A stretch of 64,000 nucleotides of DNA from an uncultured Eubacteriales bacterium (GCA_934692675.1 CAKUUD010000002.1:235775-299774); one strand, 5' to 3'. Counted from the first letter of the stretch, positions 1-8,188 are shown. The notes: generated from the sequence alone by a model not told the origin. Numbers and translations are program-made.

Positions 1-2
1 AC

Positions 3-671
3 AAACTAATAAAAGCTAAAGATATACACGATTTGATTCCGGATGCTCTTAACTCAGATATACTACATTTTGTGTCAAGTTTAAAAAATAAAATAAGCGA
101 TCCGTATCTTGCGTGTTTGGGTACAGAAAAATCCGAATCGGAAAAAAATATAATTCTAAGAGGAGTAGCAGTTTTTTCAAATGAAATTTTCAAAAGTTAT
201 CTTCATGATAATGATTTTTTAGGATTCATGATTCTTAAAGGAGTACCTGAATGCGGTACATGCAAAATTCATGATGAAACTTTGGGTCAAATTACATGCT
301 CGGTAAATAAAGTTGAGTCTCAAACTCGTGTTATAAATGATAATTCTGATTCTCCTTCATTTGATATAAATTTAAAAGTAAAAGCATCCGCTTTTTCGAT
401 AGACAATAAATTTGATACATGTTTTGATGAAAATTTAAAGAATTCTATAGCAGAAAAATTGTCAAAAAAAATAACCGACATATGTTATGCGGTTATTCAT
501 AAAACTACCGATATGGAAACGGATATTTTAAATTTGGGAAGAACTTTAAAAAATTCAAATCCCGAAGTATTTAAGAAAATAGAAAAGGAATGGTCTCGAA
601 ATCTTTCTAAATGTCAATATAATTTGTCTGCAAATACAGAAGTAATTATAACAGGAAAAGAGCCTATTTAA
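3..671 (+). CDS. Spore germination receptor subunit C-like protein (GerAC family), 3' part
   Basis: The reading frame is already open at the window edge, so the N-terminus lies outside; 222 residues are visible. The visible part resembles the C-terminal domain of Ger(x)C proteins: an early 'LRGVAVFSNE' block (family pattern xxGxAVF), a middle strand with 'VKASAFSI', and near the end 'ILNLGRTLKNSNPEVF' followed by 'EKEWSRNL' and a final hydrophobic strand ending in 'ITGKEPI', matching the family's DxLxfGxxLxxxxP..W and closing VxIxxxG. GerAC proteins are membrane-anchored lipoproteins of nutrient germinant receptors in the spore inner membrane. The lipobox and any gerAA/gerAB partners would be upstream of the window. 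Its stop codon overlaps that of the convergent aspartokinase gene by 4 bases. Family assignment is by pattern; the receptor identity is not resolvable. Confidence 0.7.
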   Translation, partial: KLIKAKDIHDLIPDALNSDILHFVSSLKNKISDPYLACLGTEKSESEKNIILRGVAVFSNEIFKSYLHDNDFLGFMILKGVPECGTCKIHDETLGQITCSVNKVESQTRVINDNSDSPSFDINLKVKASAFSIDNKFDTCFDENLKNSIAEKLSKKITDICYAVIHKTTDMETDILNLGRTLKNSNPEVFKKIEKEWSRNLSKCQYNLSANTEVIITGKEPI

Positions 672-1888
672 ATAAGAGAATCCTCTTCAAAAATTTTGCT
701 GTGAATCATATTAAGAGCTTGATGTCCGGCGCTGGAAGGAATTATTACAGATACTCTTTTTTCTGTGCATGCAACCATTTCGTAATTAATATTTGCTTCA
801 GACAATACTTCAAACATGATGGACGCGATATTTATATTAAAGCTTTCCGAAACGTTTACGACTGAAATTTGTGATTTATCTTTTTCATAAAATATTTTAG
901 AATCTTCTACCCCTAAATTATTTTTCAATATTTTTAAAGTATCAGATAAATTTTCCTCTTTTACTACAAATATTATTTTATTTTTATCCGTTTTACCTAT
1001 AGGCATCAAATTCATGTCTATTGATATATTATTGGATTTAAGCTCCGAATTAATAGTACTGAACGATAAATTTATGTTGGCAATATCTGTGAGTATAATC
1101 TTTACCATATCGTTTAAAATTGCAACTCCACTTGCCGAATGTGTGTTTTTCCTCGGAATGTTTTCAACTATGGTTCCTTTGGAATTTTCTGAAAGGCTGG
1201 AGAGAACTTCCACTTTTACATTATTATTTTTAGCAATCTCTATGGATCGGTCATTAAGGACTTGTGCACCGCAATATGATAAAGCATACATTTCATCATA
1301 AGAAATAGTATTTATTTTTTTAGCAGATTGCACTATTCGTGGGTCAGAAGTGTATACTCCGTCCACGTCTGTGTATATCTTACATAAATCCGCTCCCATT
1401 GCAGCCGAAATCGCAACAGCAGTAGTATCGGAGCCACCACGCCCCAGTGTAGTGATGTCGTTTTTGTCATCTATTCCTTGAAAGCCCGCCAAAACAACTA
1501 TATTGTTTTTATCTAATTCTGATTTTATTCTGGAAGTGTCAATATTAAATATTTTAGCATCTCCGTGGCAAGAATCTGTCAAAAATCCAGCTTGATATCC
1601 TGTAAGAGAAACAGCAGGATATCCGAGCTTTTGTATAGCCATACTAAGGAGCGCTATGGATATTTGTTCTCCGCTGGAAAGTAAAACATCCATTTCTCTT
1701 TTTGAAATGCTATCATCAATATCTTTAGCTTTTTTTACAAGCATGTCTGTAGTGTGCCCTTGAGCCGAAACCACCACAATGATTTTATTATTTTCTGAAT
1801 ATAAATCTGTAACTTTTTTTGCAACATTAAATATATGATGTGTATCCGAGACCGAAGTCCCGCCAAATTTTTGAACTATAAGGCTCAT
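668..1888 (-). CDS. lysC: Aspartate kinase (aspartokinase), monofunctional
   Basis: Catalyses ATP-dependent phosphorylation of L-aspartate, the first step toward lysine, threonine, methionine and diaminopimelate. The 406-residue length fits the monofunctional class. The kinase domain shows KFGGTS at 7-12, GRGGSDTTA at 149-157 and TDVDGVYTSDPR at 173-184; two regulatory ACT repeats follow from about residue 255 to the end. The ATG has an AGAGGAG ribosome site 9-10 bases upstream. The 89-base gap to the upstream PBP gene on the same strand shows no lysine riboswitch-like structure, so feedback control presumably acts through the ACT domains. It may be co-transcribed with the PBP gene. Confidence 0.93.
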   Translation of the reverse strand: MSLIVQKFGGTSVSDTHHIFNVAKKVTDLYSENNKIIVVVSAQGHTTDMLVKKAKDIDDSISKREMDVLLSSGEQISIALLSMAIQKLGYPAVSLTGYQAGFLTDSCHGDAKIFNIDTSRIKSELDKNNIVVLAGFQGIDDKNDITTLGRGGSDTTAVAISAAMGADLCKIYTDVDGVYTSDPRIVQSAKKINTISYDEMYALSYCGAQVLNDRSIEIAKNNNVKVEVLSSLSENSKGTIVENIPRKNTHSASGVAILNDMVKIILTDIANINLSFSTINSELKSNNISIDMNLMPIGKTDKNKIIFVVKEENLSDTLKILKNNLGVEDSKIFYEKDKSQISVVNVSESFNINIASIMFEVLSEANINYEMVACTEKRVSVIIPSSAGHQALNMIHSKIFEEDSLI

Positions 1889-1977
1889 CGTCTTCAGCTC
1901 CTCTAATTATTGAAAGAAAAAATAAATAGTACTTTTACAATTACATTTTATGCGGTTAAACAAAATATTGATATCGA

Positions 1978-4296
1978 TTATCTGAATATTTTAACCTTGC
2001 CAGGCGTACTTCTTTCTTCGTAATCTACGATAGGTGAAAAAGTAGGAGATATAACTTCGCTGGTGCTTTCCGGTTCGGGGCTTGATTCCGTCGAATTATT
2101 ACTTTCGGAGGAACTATCGTATTCAAGAACAGGAACACTGGCTCCGCCATGCGAGGTACATGTTCCGGGCATATTACTTTCGGAATAATATCCGGTAGCG
2201 ATTTCGCCACAAGAGGTAGTTGCTAAGTTTCCGCTGCGCTTACAATAGGTAGCCGAAGTCACTGAAGGATCATATTCAAAATCTATGCTGGGTTTACCAT
2301 CCAGGTAGCTTGTCATTATGTGTTTCCATATTCTGATTGCAGCAGCTGTTTCTTTTATTCTCTTTGGGTTATCATAGCCTGTCCAAATTCCTGCGACAGC
2401 ATATGGAGTTACACCTATAAACCAGCTGTCATAATCATCTGTTGTTGTTCCTGTTTTTCCCACTACGTTCCAACCAGCAATATTCGCTGCTTTACCTGTT
2501 CCTTCAGGCCCAATAATTACATTTCTTAAAAGTCTGTTCATGATGGTTGCAGTAGAAGAAGAAATTGCCTGTTGAGTATTTTTTCCTCGGTTGTCAAGGA
2601 TTATTTTATCATTTCGGTCAGTCACATAAAAATAGCTGAAAGGTTTAGTATATTTTCCGCCGTTACCAAAAATTTGGAATGCTGCTGTCATCTCTCTCGG
2701 GGTTACACCATAGTGTGTTCCTCCGGTGGCCAGCGCTGCTAAAGATGTGGCATCGTGACTATCAAGACTTGTAAGATGCAATTTTTGAGTTAAAAAGCTA
2801 TAGCTCTTTGCAGGAGTAATCATTTTTACAACTTGAGCCGGGGGAGCGTTTGCTGATTTTTCCAAAGCCCATTGCACCGTGACATTTCCTTTATAGCTTT
2901 TATACCAGTTTTCCGGCCAGTTTCTTATAACATTATTTCCTTGACTATCAATCTGAAGAGGCTCATCGGGAATCAAAGAAGAATAATTTAAAAATCCCCA
3001 TTCAATTGCAGGAGTATACGCAGCAAGCGGTTTGATTGTAGAACCAGGCTGCCTTCTGGCAACGCTTGCTCTGTCATAAAGCAAATTTCCGGTTTTTTCT
3101 TTTCTGGAACCTAGAACTGCTAAGATTCTTCCATCAAGTCCCATCATCATATAACCCAGTTCCAAATTGGAATCCGAAGGCATTACTTTAGAATTTTTCA
3201 AAGTTTCTTCTGCTATTTTTTGAGCTTTTATATCCATAGCTGAGTAAATTTTTAGTCCTTGGGTATAGACCATATCTTCAGCAGTTGATTTGCCTATGTT
3301 GTATTTTTCACATAAATCATTTATAACGTCTCTCAAAAGAGTTTCCATATACCAACTTCTAATATTTTTATTAGAAGAAGCTTCAGTTTGATTATTTATT
3401 TCCGAAACGAACTCCATGTTGTTTGATTCTTCAACTGCTTCGTTATATTCCTTACTACTAATCATTTCCTGAGAAAGCATTTCGGATAAAACAACATCTC
3501 GTCTTAATTTATTATTCTGAGGATGATAAATAGGGTTATTTGCGGTAGGATTTTGTGTTATTGCTGCTATTGCAGCGCATTGAGCCAGAGAGCATTCCTG
3601 GATATTTTTATTAAAATAAACATTTGCCGCTGCTTGTACTCCTCGACTGCCATTTCCAAAGTTTACCACATTCAAATAAGATTCCAAAATTTCGTCCTTG
3701 GAATACCTTTTTTCAAGCTCACTGGCTCTAAAAATTTCTCTAAGTTTTCTTGTGAGGCTTGCTTGATTATCCTCGGTGATATTTTTTATAAGCTGCTGAG
3801 TAAGGGTTGAACCGCCGTACCCGGCGTTTCCCTTTAACAAATTAAAAAACGCTCCGACTGTTCTGAACCAGTCAACACCCCTGTGTTCATAGAATCGTTT
3901 ATCTTCTATTGCAATTATGGCATTTTTCATGTTTTTGGGGATATCTTTAAAATCCACCCATACTCGATTTTCTAAATTATATACCTTATCGTATTCTTCG
4001 GTCTCACCACTGTCGTTAGTTACGTATACAAAACTTGTTAAAGCCATTTTTGATGCCGTTATATTCAACGCTATATCGTTTTCCAAAATAGTGGATTTGT
4101 AAGTATTTAAAGATAATACTACCAAAATTCCTGTTAAAATACCTACCATCATAAAACTGAGTATAGCACGCCAAAAAAATTTAAGCGTCACGCTTAAAAT
4201 TCGGATGCCTTTATTGTTGCATCGTCCTTTTCGCGAACCACCGCCTTTAAATTCAGTTCTGGATTTTCCATATTTACTTATATCTGTTTTTCGCAT
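1978..4296 (-). CDS. ponA: Class A penicillin-binding protein (PBP1A type)
   Basis: Bifunctional peptidoglycan synthase anchored in the cytoplasmic membrane. I place the start at the ATG at 4296 (772 residues) because AGAGG lies 7 bases upstream; an in-frame ATG 11 codons earlier has no ribosome site. A basic cytoplasmic tail precedes a membrane segment at about 42-64. The GT51 glycosyltransferase domain carries EDKRFYEH (catalytic Glu about residue 131) and GGSTLTQQL. The transpeptidase domain has the catalytic STIK (Ser about 419), SAN (about 481) and KTGT (about 614). The C-terminus is a Ser/Glu/Pro-rich tail of about 60 residues, probably a disordered extracellular extension. A promoter-like element lies about 45-75 bases upstream. 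Confidence 0.92.
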   Translation of the reverse strand: MRKTDISKYGKSRTEFKGGGSRKGRCNNKGIRILSVTLKFFWRAILSFMMVGILTGILVVLSLNTYKSTILENDIALNITASKMALTSFVYVTNDSGETEEYDKVYNLENRVWVDFKDIPKNMKNAIIAIEDKRFYEHRGVDWFRTVGAFFNLLKGNAGYGGSTLTQQLIKNITEDNQASLTRKLREIFRASELEKRYSKDEILESYLNVVNFGNGSRGVQAAANVYFNKNIQECSLAQCAAIAAITQNPTANNPIYHPQNNKLRRDVVLSEMLSQEMISSKEYNEAVEESNNMEFVSEINNQTEASSNKNIRSWYMETLLRDVINDLCEKYNIGKSTAEDMVYTQGLKIYSAMDIKAQKIAEETLKNSKVMPSDSNLELGYMMMGLDGRILAVLGSRKEKTGNLLYDRASVARRQPGSTIKPLAAYTPAIEWGFLNYSSLIPDEPLQIDSQGNNVIRNWPENWYKSYKGNVTVQWALEKSANAPPAQVVKMITPAKSYSFLTQKLHLTSLDSHDATSLAALATGGTHYGVTPREMTAAFQIFGNGGKYTKPFSYFYVTDRNDKIILDNRGKNTQQAISSSTATIMNRLLRNVIIGPEGTGKAANIAGWNVVGKTGTTTDDYDSWFIGVTPYAVAGIWTGYDNPKRIKETAAAIRIWKHIMTSYLDGKPSIDFEYDPSVTSATYCKRSGNLATTSCGEIATGYYSESNMPGTCTSHGGASVPVLEYDSSSESNNSTESSPEPESTSEVISPTFSPIVDYEERSTPGKVKIFR

Positions 4297-4340
4297 TATA
4301 TGCCTCTTTTCTAAATAATGTATAAACATTCATAGAAGAA

Positions 4341-4370
4341 ATAATACCACAAAATTAGGTCTCCAGTCAA
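4341..4370 (-). promoter_or_regulatory. Candidate SigA promoter of the PBP gene
   Basis: On the minus strand, TTGACT is separated by 18 bases from TATTAT, which is preceded by TGG (near-extended -10). It sits upstream of the PBP start. Seen in sequence; activity inferred. Confidence 0.55.
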
Positions 4371-4537
4371 CATATCAGCTTTCAATTATGACTTATTTTA
4401 AAACGTATAAAATATTTTGTACACATTATGAATTGCATTTTTTGATTAATAAATTTAAAATACTTGGATAGAAATTATACGATAGGAGGGTAGAAAAGTT
4501 TTTATATAGTAATTGCATAATACAAAAAAAGAAAAGA

Positions 4538-5893
4538 GTGATTAGTATTAAAATTTTAATTAAGAAAAGTGCATTTAAATTTCTATTTTGCCTAATGTTC
4601 GTTCTGGGAATTTTTATTCAACCTACTTTTGTAAATGCAAATGATAATTCTTCCAAAAATGTAATATCAGTTGCTATGGCTACGGATGATAATTACATTT
4701 ACCCAACAATCGTATCAATGACCTCTCTGGCTAGAAATTCAAATAGAAATACAATCTATCACATATACATTATGCATCCCGATAATCTAAGCCACGAATC
4801 CAAATCCAAACTTTTGTCGGTTGAAGAAAAATATAAGAATTGTATCGTGAAATTCGTAGATATGAAAAATATTTTTAAAGAAGGCTACACTGACCACAGA
4901 ATACCCACGTCAGCGTATTACCGCCTTGCTATGCCTGACGTAATTCACGGCGTTGATAAAATCATATGGTTAGACGGAGATACTTTAGTTCTAGGCGATC
5001 TTTCCGAAATGATTAACATAGACATGGAAGGATATTATTTTAAAGGATTTTTGGATTTCCCTAACTTGAAAGAGACTGAAAATTTCGGAATATACAACGA
5101 CCATTATATTTGCAGCGGCGTAATGCTTGTAAACTTAAGGGAATTAAGAAGAGACAACATGAACGTCAATGCAGTTTCTAGATTTATAACTCAGAATTAT
5201 AATAAGTTATGGCAACATGATCAAACAGTGGTGAATACTCTTTTTATGCATAAAAATGGTGTTTTGCCTCCTAAATTTGGTGTTTGGAATTTTGATATAA
5301 AAGATCATATATATGGTTACCAAGGCTGCGTAGTTTATCCTTATAAATATTCGGTTCAGGAAATAATAGACGCATGGCAGAATCCTGTGATACTTCACTG
5401 CACAAATAAGCCATGGAAAAATTTAACCAAAGCATTATATGTAGAGAGATGGTGGAAATACGCTGAAGTAAGCGGATTTTTAAAAGAAATACAAGAAAAA
5501 TATTTGATTCCTGATGGAATTTATGAAATCTCTCCTGTATCAAATAGAGATAAATTATTCACTATACATAATTTAAGACATGGCATACCGTGGCTATACG
5601 TTTCTGATAAAGACAACTCTGAATCTCAAAAATTTAAGATTAAATATAAGTCTGCGGGAACATTTGCAATAGAAACTTTTCCTGACAAAACTTTATATGT
5701 TTCTAAATTTATAAAACATTCCTCTAAAACCGGTCTTTCACATAAATGGTATTTCATTCCGTGTGGAGACGGAAGTTACCGAATTGCTTCAAAATTAAAC
5801 AAGCATTTTATGACCATCAATGGTTCGTTCATTAAAGGTCAAGATGAGAATAATTCCGATTCTCAAAAATTCATACTCAAAAAATTAGCATAA
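4538..5893 (+). CDS. Exported glycosyltransferase family 8-like protein with lectin-like tail
   Basis: Residues 42-300 look like a GT8 (LgtC/glycogenin-type) nucleotide-sugar transferase: 'ISVAMATDDNYIYPTIVSM' at the start of the fold, TSAYYRL, and the metal-binding DxD as LDGDT (146-148). Unusually, the protein begins with a signal-peptide-like segment (basic stretch, hydrophobic core 13-29, likely cleavage near VNA-ND at 34/35), so it should be exported. From about 325 to 451 there are two W/Y-rich repeats ending in 'SQKFKI' and 'SQKFIL', resembling a ricin-type beta-trefoil sugar-binding domain. The start is uncertain: GTG at 4538 has only a poor ribosome site, whereas a strong AGGAGGG at 4484-4490 is followed by no usable start codon. 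The acceptor is unknown; cell-wall or surface glycan decoration is a guess. Confidence 0.78.
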   Translation: MISIKILIKKSAFKFLFCLMFVLGIFIQPTFVNANDNSSKNVISVAMATDDNYIYPTIVSMTSLARNSNRNTIYHIYIMHPDNLSHESKSKLLSVEEKYKNCIVKFVDMKNIFKEGYTDHRIPTSAYYRLAMPDVIHGVDKIIWLDGDTLVLGDLSEMINIDMEGYYFKGFLDFPNLKETENFGIYNDHYICSGVMLVNLRELRRDNMNVNAVSRFITQNYNKLWQHDQTVVNTLFMHKNGVLPPKFGVWNFDIKDHIYGYQGCVVYPYKYSVQEIIDAWQNPVILHCTNKPWKNLTKALYVERWWKYAEVSGFLKEIQEKYLIPDGIYEISPVSNRDKLFTIHNLRHGIPWLYVSDKDNSESQKFKIKYKSAGTFAIETFPDKTLYVSKFIKHSSKTGLSHKWYFIPCGDGSYRIASKLNKHFMTINGSFIKGQDENNSDSQKFILKKLA

Positions 5894-5901
5894 TAAAAAT
5901 C

Positions 5902-5941
5902 AGCCATGTATTTCGTGTGTAAGTACAATGGCTTATTTTTT
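5902..5941 (+). terminator. Rho-independent terminator after the GT8 gene
   Basis: GCCATGTA pairs imperfectly with TACAATGGC, followed by TTATTTTTT, starting 9 bases after the GT8 stop codon. Confidence 0.65.
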
Positions 5942-5960
5942 CATATATTTAATTTTAAGC

Positions 5961-5993
5961 AAAAAATAAGACCCGGAATTGGCAAACCGGGTC
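5961..5993 (-). terminator. Rho-independent terminator of tRNA-Arg(CCG)
   Basis: On the minus strand a 7-bp GACCCGG/CCGGGTC stem is followed by TTATTTTTT, about 40 bases beyond the tRNA 3' end. Confidence 0.75.
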
Positions 5994-6031
5994 GAAAAAT
6001 GTAGTATAATATTTTGATAACCAGTCAAAAA

Positions 6032-6108
6032 TGGTCCGCTCGGAGGGATTCGAACCCCCGATCTTCAGAACCGGAATCTGCTGCGATATCCAGCTTCGCC
6101 ACGAGCGG
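6032..6108 (-). tRNA. tRNA-Arg (anticodon CCG)
   Basis: A cloverleaf can be drawn by hand: acceptor CCGCTCG/CGAGCGG, D-stem GCGA/TCGC, anticodon loop TTCCGGT giving anticodon CCG (reads CGG), T-loop TTCGAAT on a five-pair stem, discriminator A and an encoded CCA. One pair at the base of the anticodon stem (27-43) is mismatched. It has its own promoter and terminator. Confidence 0.92.
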
Positions 6109-6110
6109 AT

Positions 6111-6158
6111 ACCATAATCAACATTGATTATGGTATCATACTGGAAATAGTTTGTCAA
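6111..6158 (-). promoter_or_regulatory. tRNA-Arg(CCG) promoter with a dyad over the -10 region
   Basis: On the minus strand TTGACA (6153-6158) is followed after 17 bases by TACCAT (6130-6135). A perfect 10-bp inverted repeat, ACCATAATCA/TGATTATGGT with a 4-base spacer (6111-6134), covers the -10 box down to the first bases of the transcript. Confidence 0.6.
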
Positions 6159-6162
6159 TAAT

Positions 6163-7338
6163 TCATATTAACTTATATTTATTTCTATTTCCCGAATACT
6201 TAATACACGAAAAAATACCAAATTTTGTTAATTTTATCACAAAACTTCGGATAGTGGCGTAAGCTGCGTTTCCAAAATCTTTTTCTAATTTTTTAGTAGA
6301 AAATTCTTGATTTCCGTAATGAGATATGACATACGAAAATAATTCCTTTTCTTTAAAGGTTATCTTTTCAGCACTAATTAAAGAATTGATTTTATCAGAT
6401 AAACTGGTGCTATTTTCAAAACCAGCAGAACTGAGCTTGCTAAAAATATTTTTGCTAAAATAGTGAACAAAAGGCGTAACATCCACGAGACCTAAAGTTT
6501 GAATATTTTCTTCGATAATTTCAAATGATTTATAGTATTCGTTTTTAGTATCAGAAATAAGGTTGGAAAATGAAACCAACAAAGCGGCATTAAATCCGTT
6601 CTGAATAAGGTACCATAATTGCACGAGCCTTGCCATTCTACCATTGCCGTCGAAGTAGGGATGAATATAAGCAAAATAAAAATGAATTACCGCTGATTTT
6701 TCTAAGGTGTTTATTTCGTCTTTAGTGTTAATAAAATCAATAAATCTGCTCATATAACTTTTGAGGAGATGATGGGGGAGTCCACAATGTGAAACTTTAT
6801 TCCCGACTACATAGACACTATCATGACGATAATGATTCCCTTCAAGTAATTTGTTTTCTTCTTCCAAATAAAATCCTATAGATTCCATATACAATCTGTA
6901 AAGGTTTTCTTCAGATATGATATTGCTTTTTACAGAAATAAAATCTAGACCTTTTTTTATTCCGTAAATTTTATTTTCATCGTTATTTTTTGGAGTAGCA
7001 CCTTCGAGTATGTTTCGGATGCTGTTTCTGTCTGAATTTATATTTTCAATTTTCAAAGTGCTATGAATCTCATTTTCCATCTTTTCAATACTGTAGTTTT
7101 TGTTGTTGTCTCCGGAGATTAAAATTTTATACACATCATCATTTATATTAATTAAAGACGGGGAATAGGCGATATCGTTATTTTTAAAATCGCAAATAGG
7201 AATATATTTATAAAAAGTGGATTTTAAAATCTTTATCACTTCTTCAATGTTTGTACTACCATATTTATTTTTCATCTTTTTTAGATTGTAAAAATGAGGG
7301 TCATTAATGATATTCATAAAATCATTTGCAGTAAGCAT
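6163..7338 (-). CDS. Fic domain protein (class II-type, with inhibitory helix and C-terminal winged helix)
   Basis: Fic enzymes usually transfer AMP from ATP to a hydroxyl of a target protein. The active-site loop is HPYFDGNGR (226-234), a full match to HxFx(D/N)GNxR. N-terminal to it, TLKIEN (94-99) fits the inhibitory [S/T]xxxE[G/N] helix of class II Fic proteins, so the enzyme is predicted to be held off until relieved. The last 80 residues have a winged-helix pattern ending in a basic strand (SGNRNKYKLI), the layout of Fic proteins that also bind DNA. 391 residues is normal for this architecture. The gene lies alone between two tRNA-Arg genes, with an AGGAGGAG ribosome site, a consensus promoter and a 42-base palindrome directly upstream, so autoregulation is likely. 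The target is unknown. Confidence 0.88.
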   Translation of the reverse strand: MLTANDFMNIINDPHFYNLKKMKNKYGSTNIEEVIKILKSTFYKYIPICDFKNNDIAYSPSLININDDVYKILISGDNNKNYSIEKMENEIHSTLKIENINSDRNSIRNILEGATPKNNDENKIYGIKKGLDFISVKSNIISEENLYRLYMESIGFYLEEENKLLEGNHYRHDSVYVVGNKVSHCGLPHHLLKSYMSRFIDFINTKDEINTLEKSAVIHFYFAYIHPYFDGNGRMARLVQLWYLIQNGFNAALLVSFSNLISDTKNEYYKSFEIIEENIQTLGLVDVTPFVHYFSKNIFSKLSSAGFENSTSLSDKINSLISAEKITFKEKELFSYVISHYGNQEFSTKKLEKDFGNAAYATIRSFVIKLTKFGIFSCIKYSGNRNKYKLI

Positions 7339-7352
7339 TTTTTACTCCTCCT

Positions 7353-7394
7353 TTATAATTGATACTAATTGATATCAATTTATATCAATTATAA
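7353..7394 (-). promoter_or_regulatory. 42-base palindromic operator before fic
   Basis: The two 21-base arms match at 19 of 21 positions around a central ATTGATATCAAT; the motif TTGATAT recurs four times in alternating orientation. It spans from the fic -10 box to just before the ribosome site, so a bound protein would block initiation. Confidence 0.65.
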
Positions 7395-7416
7395 CAAATA
7401 AAAATTATCCTGTCAA
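7388..7416 (-). promoter_or_regulatory. Consensus SigA promoter of fic
   Basis: On the minus strand TTGACA (7411-7416), a 17-base spacer and TATAAT (7388-7393): a perfect match. The -35 box lies inside the tRNA terminator hairpin and the -10 box lies in the palindrome. Confidence 0.75.
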
Positions 7417-7428
7417 ATTAGACAGGAT
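7400..7428 (-). terminator. Rho-independent terminator of tRNA-Arg(CCT)
   Basis: On the minus strand ATCCTGTC/GACAGGAT (8 bp, 6-base loop) is followed by AATTTTTATT, 10 bases beyond the tRNA CCA end. Confidence 0.75.
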
Positions 7429-7437
7429 AAAATAATC

Positions 7438-7514
7438 TGGCGTCCACGAGAGGATTCGAACCTCCGACCCCACGCTTAGGAGGCGTGTGCTCTATCCAGC
7501 TGAGCTACGTAGAC
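7438..7514 (-). tRNA. tRNA-Arg (anticodon CCT)
   Basis: Acceptor GTCTACG/CGTGGAC, D-stem GCTC/GAGC, anticodon stem CACGC/GCGTG around CTCCTAA giving anticodon CCT (reads AGG), T-arm GGAGG TTCGAAT CCTCT, discriminator G and encoded CCA. Confidence 0.95.
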
Positions 7515-7523
7515 ATCCACATT

Positions 7524-7552
7524 ATTATACTAGATAATCAATTGCTTGTCAA
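7524..7552 (-). promoter_or_regulatory. Consensus promoter of tRNA-Arg(CCT)
   Basis: On the minus strand TTGACA (7547-7552), a 17-base spacer and TATAAT (7524-7529), both boxes perfect, ending about 10 bases before the mature tRNA. Confidence 0.8.
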
Positions 7553-7563
7553 AAAAATTTTAT

Positions 7564-8109
7564 TTAATAATTTGTAATTGTGTTTATTAGTTTATTTGTA
7601 GGTTTTTCCAATGAAATGGAAATTAAAGAAGTTAAAAAAATCTTTAAAAAATTGTATGGTATTATTATTGTAAGCATCAGGCTGTTTAAAAATTCCGGAG
7701 ATAAATTAAAGAACTCAATCCATAAATACCAGTTAGCAATAAGTTTGGTTCCTAAACAAACAAACCCTAAAAATGAAATAATTATAATCTTATAAAATAA
7801 TTTAAATTTATACTTGCTACATATTCCAAATCCTACAACGAGTATTAAAGAAGTAGCTCTTATAACAAATCCAATCCATCCAGAAGAACTATACATAACA
7901 GCTCTGAGCAGTGCAGTTATAAACCAAACCGTAACACCGGAAGGAATTCCTGAAACGGCAGCAGATAGAAAAATAGGTATATCAGAAAAGTCCAATTGAA
8001 GGAAAGGAAAAACCGGAAAAATAGAAATTCTTCCTATAAATCCAAGTACTATTGAAAGCACTATAAAAACTGAATTGTATGTAATATTAAGAGCTTTTCG
8101 GTTATTCAT
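7564..8109 (-). CDS. ECF transporter S component (vitamin-binding membrane subunit, RibU-like)
   Basis: A 181-residue, very hydrophobic protein with about six membrane spans, the size and shape of ECF substrate-binding subunits. The segment 'FLQLDFSDIPIFLSAAVSG' after span 2 matches the L-x-x-D-x-S-D-I-P signature typical of RibU-like S components, which hand riboflavin or a related vitamin to a shared EcfAAT energizing module. That module is not in the window. No FMN riboswitch-like leader is visible in the 80 bases before the gene, so the substrate remains open. It lies 79 bases downstream of pfkA on the same strand, separated by a perfect 13-bp inverted repeat. Confidence 0.75.
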   Translation of the reverse strand: MNNRKALNITYNSVFIVLSIVLGFIGRISIFPVFPFLQLDFSDIPIFLSAAVSGIPSGVTVWFITALLRAVMYSSSGWIGFVIRATSLILVVGFGICSKYKFKLFYKIIIISFLGFVCLGTKLIANWYLWIEFFNLSPEFLNSLMLTIIIPYNFLKIFLTSLISISLEKPTNKLINTITNY

Positions 8110-8125
8110 TTAAATTCCTTCCCCG

Positions 8126-8155
8126 AACTATACAAAATATTAATTTTGTATAGTT
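8126..8155 (-). repeat. 13-bp perfect inverted repeat between pfkA and the ECF gene
   Basis: AACTATACAAAAT and its exact complement are separated by 4 bases. There is no T-run after it on the minus strand, so it looks more like an RNA-processing hairpin, attenuator or operator than a terminator. Confidence 0.6.
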
Positions 8156-8188
8156 GATATTTTTAATTTTCTTACTTCTGTTTATCTA

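Noticed and set aside
1889..1977. Possible lysine riboswitch before aspartokinase
   Set aside because: Only 89 bases separate it from the upstream gene and no long structured leader can be drawn.
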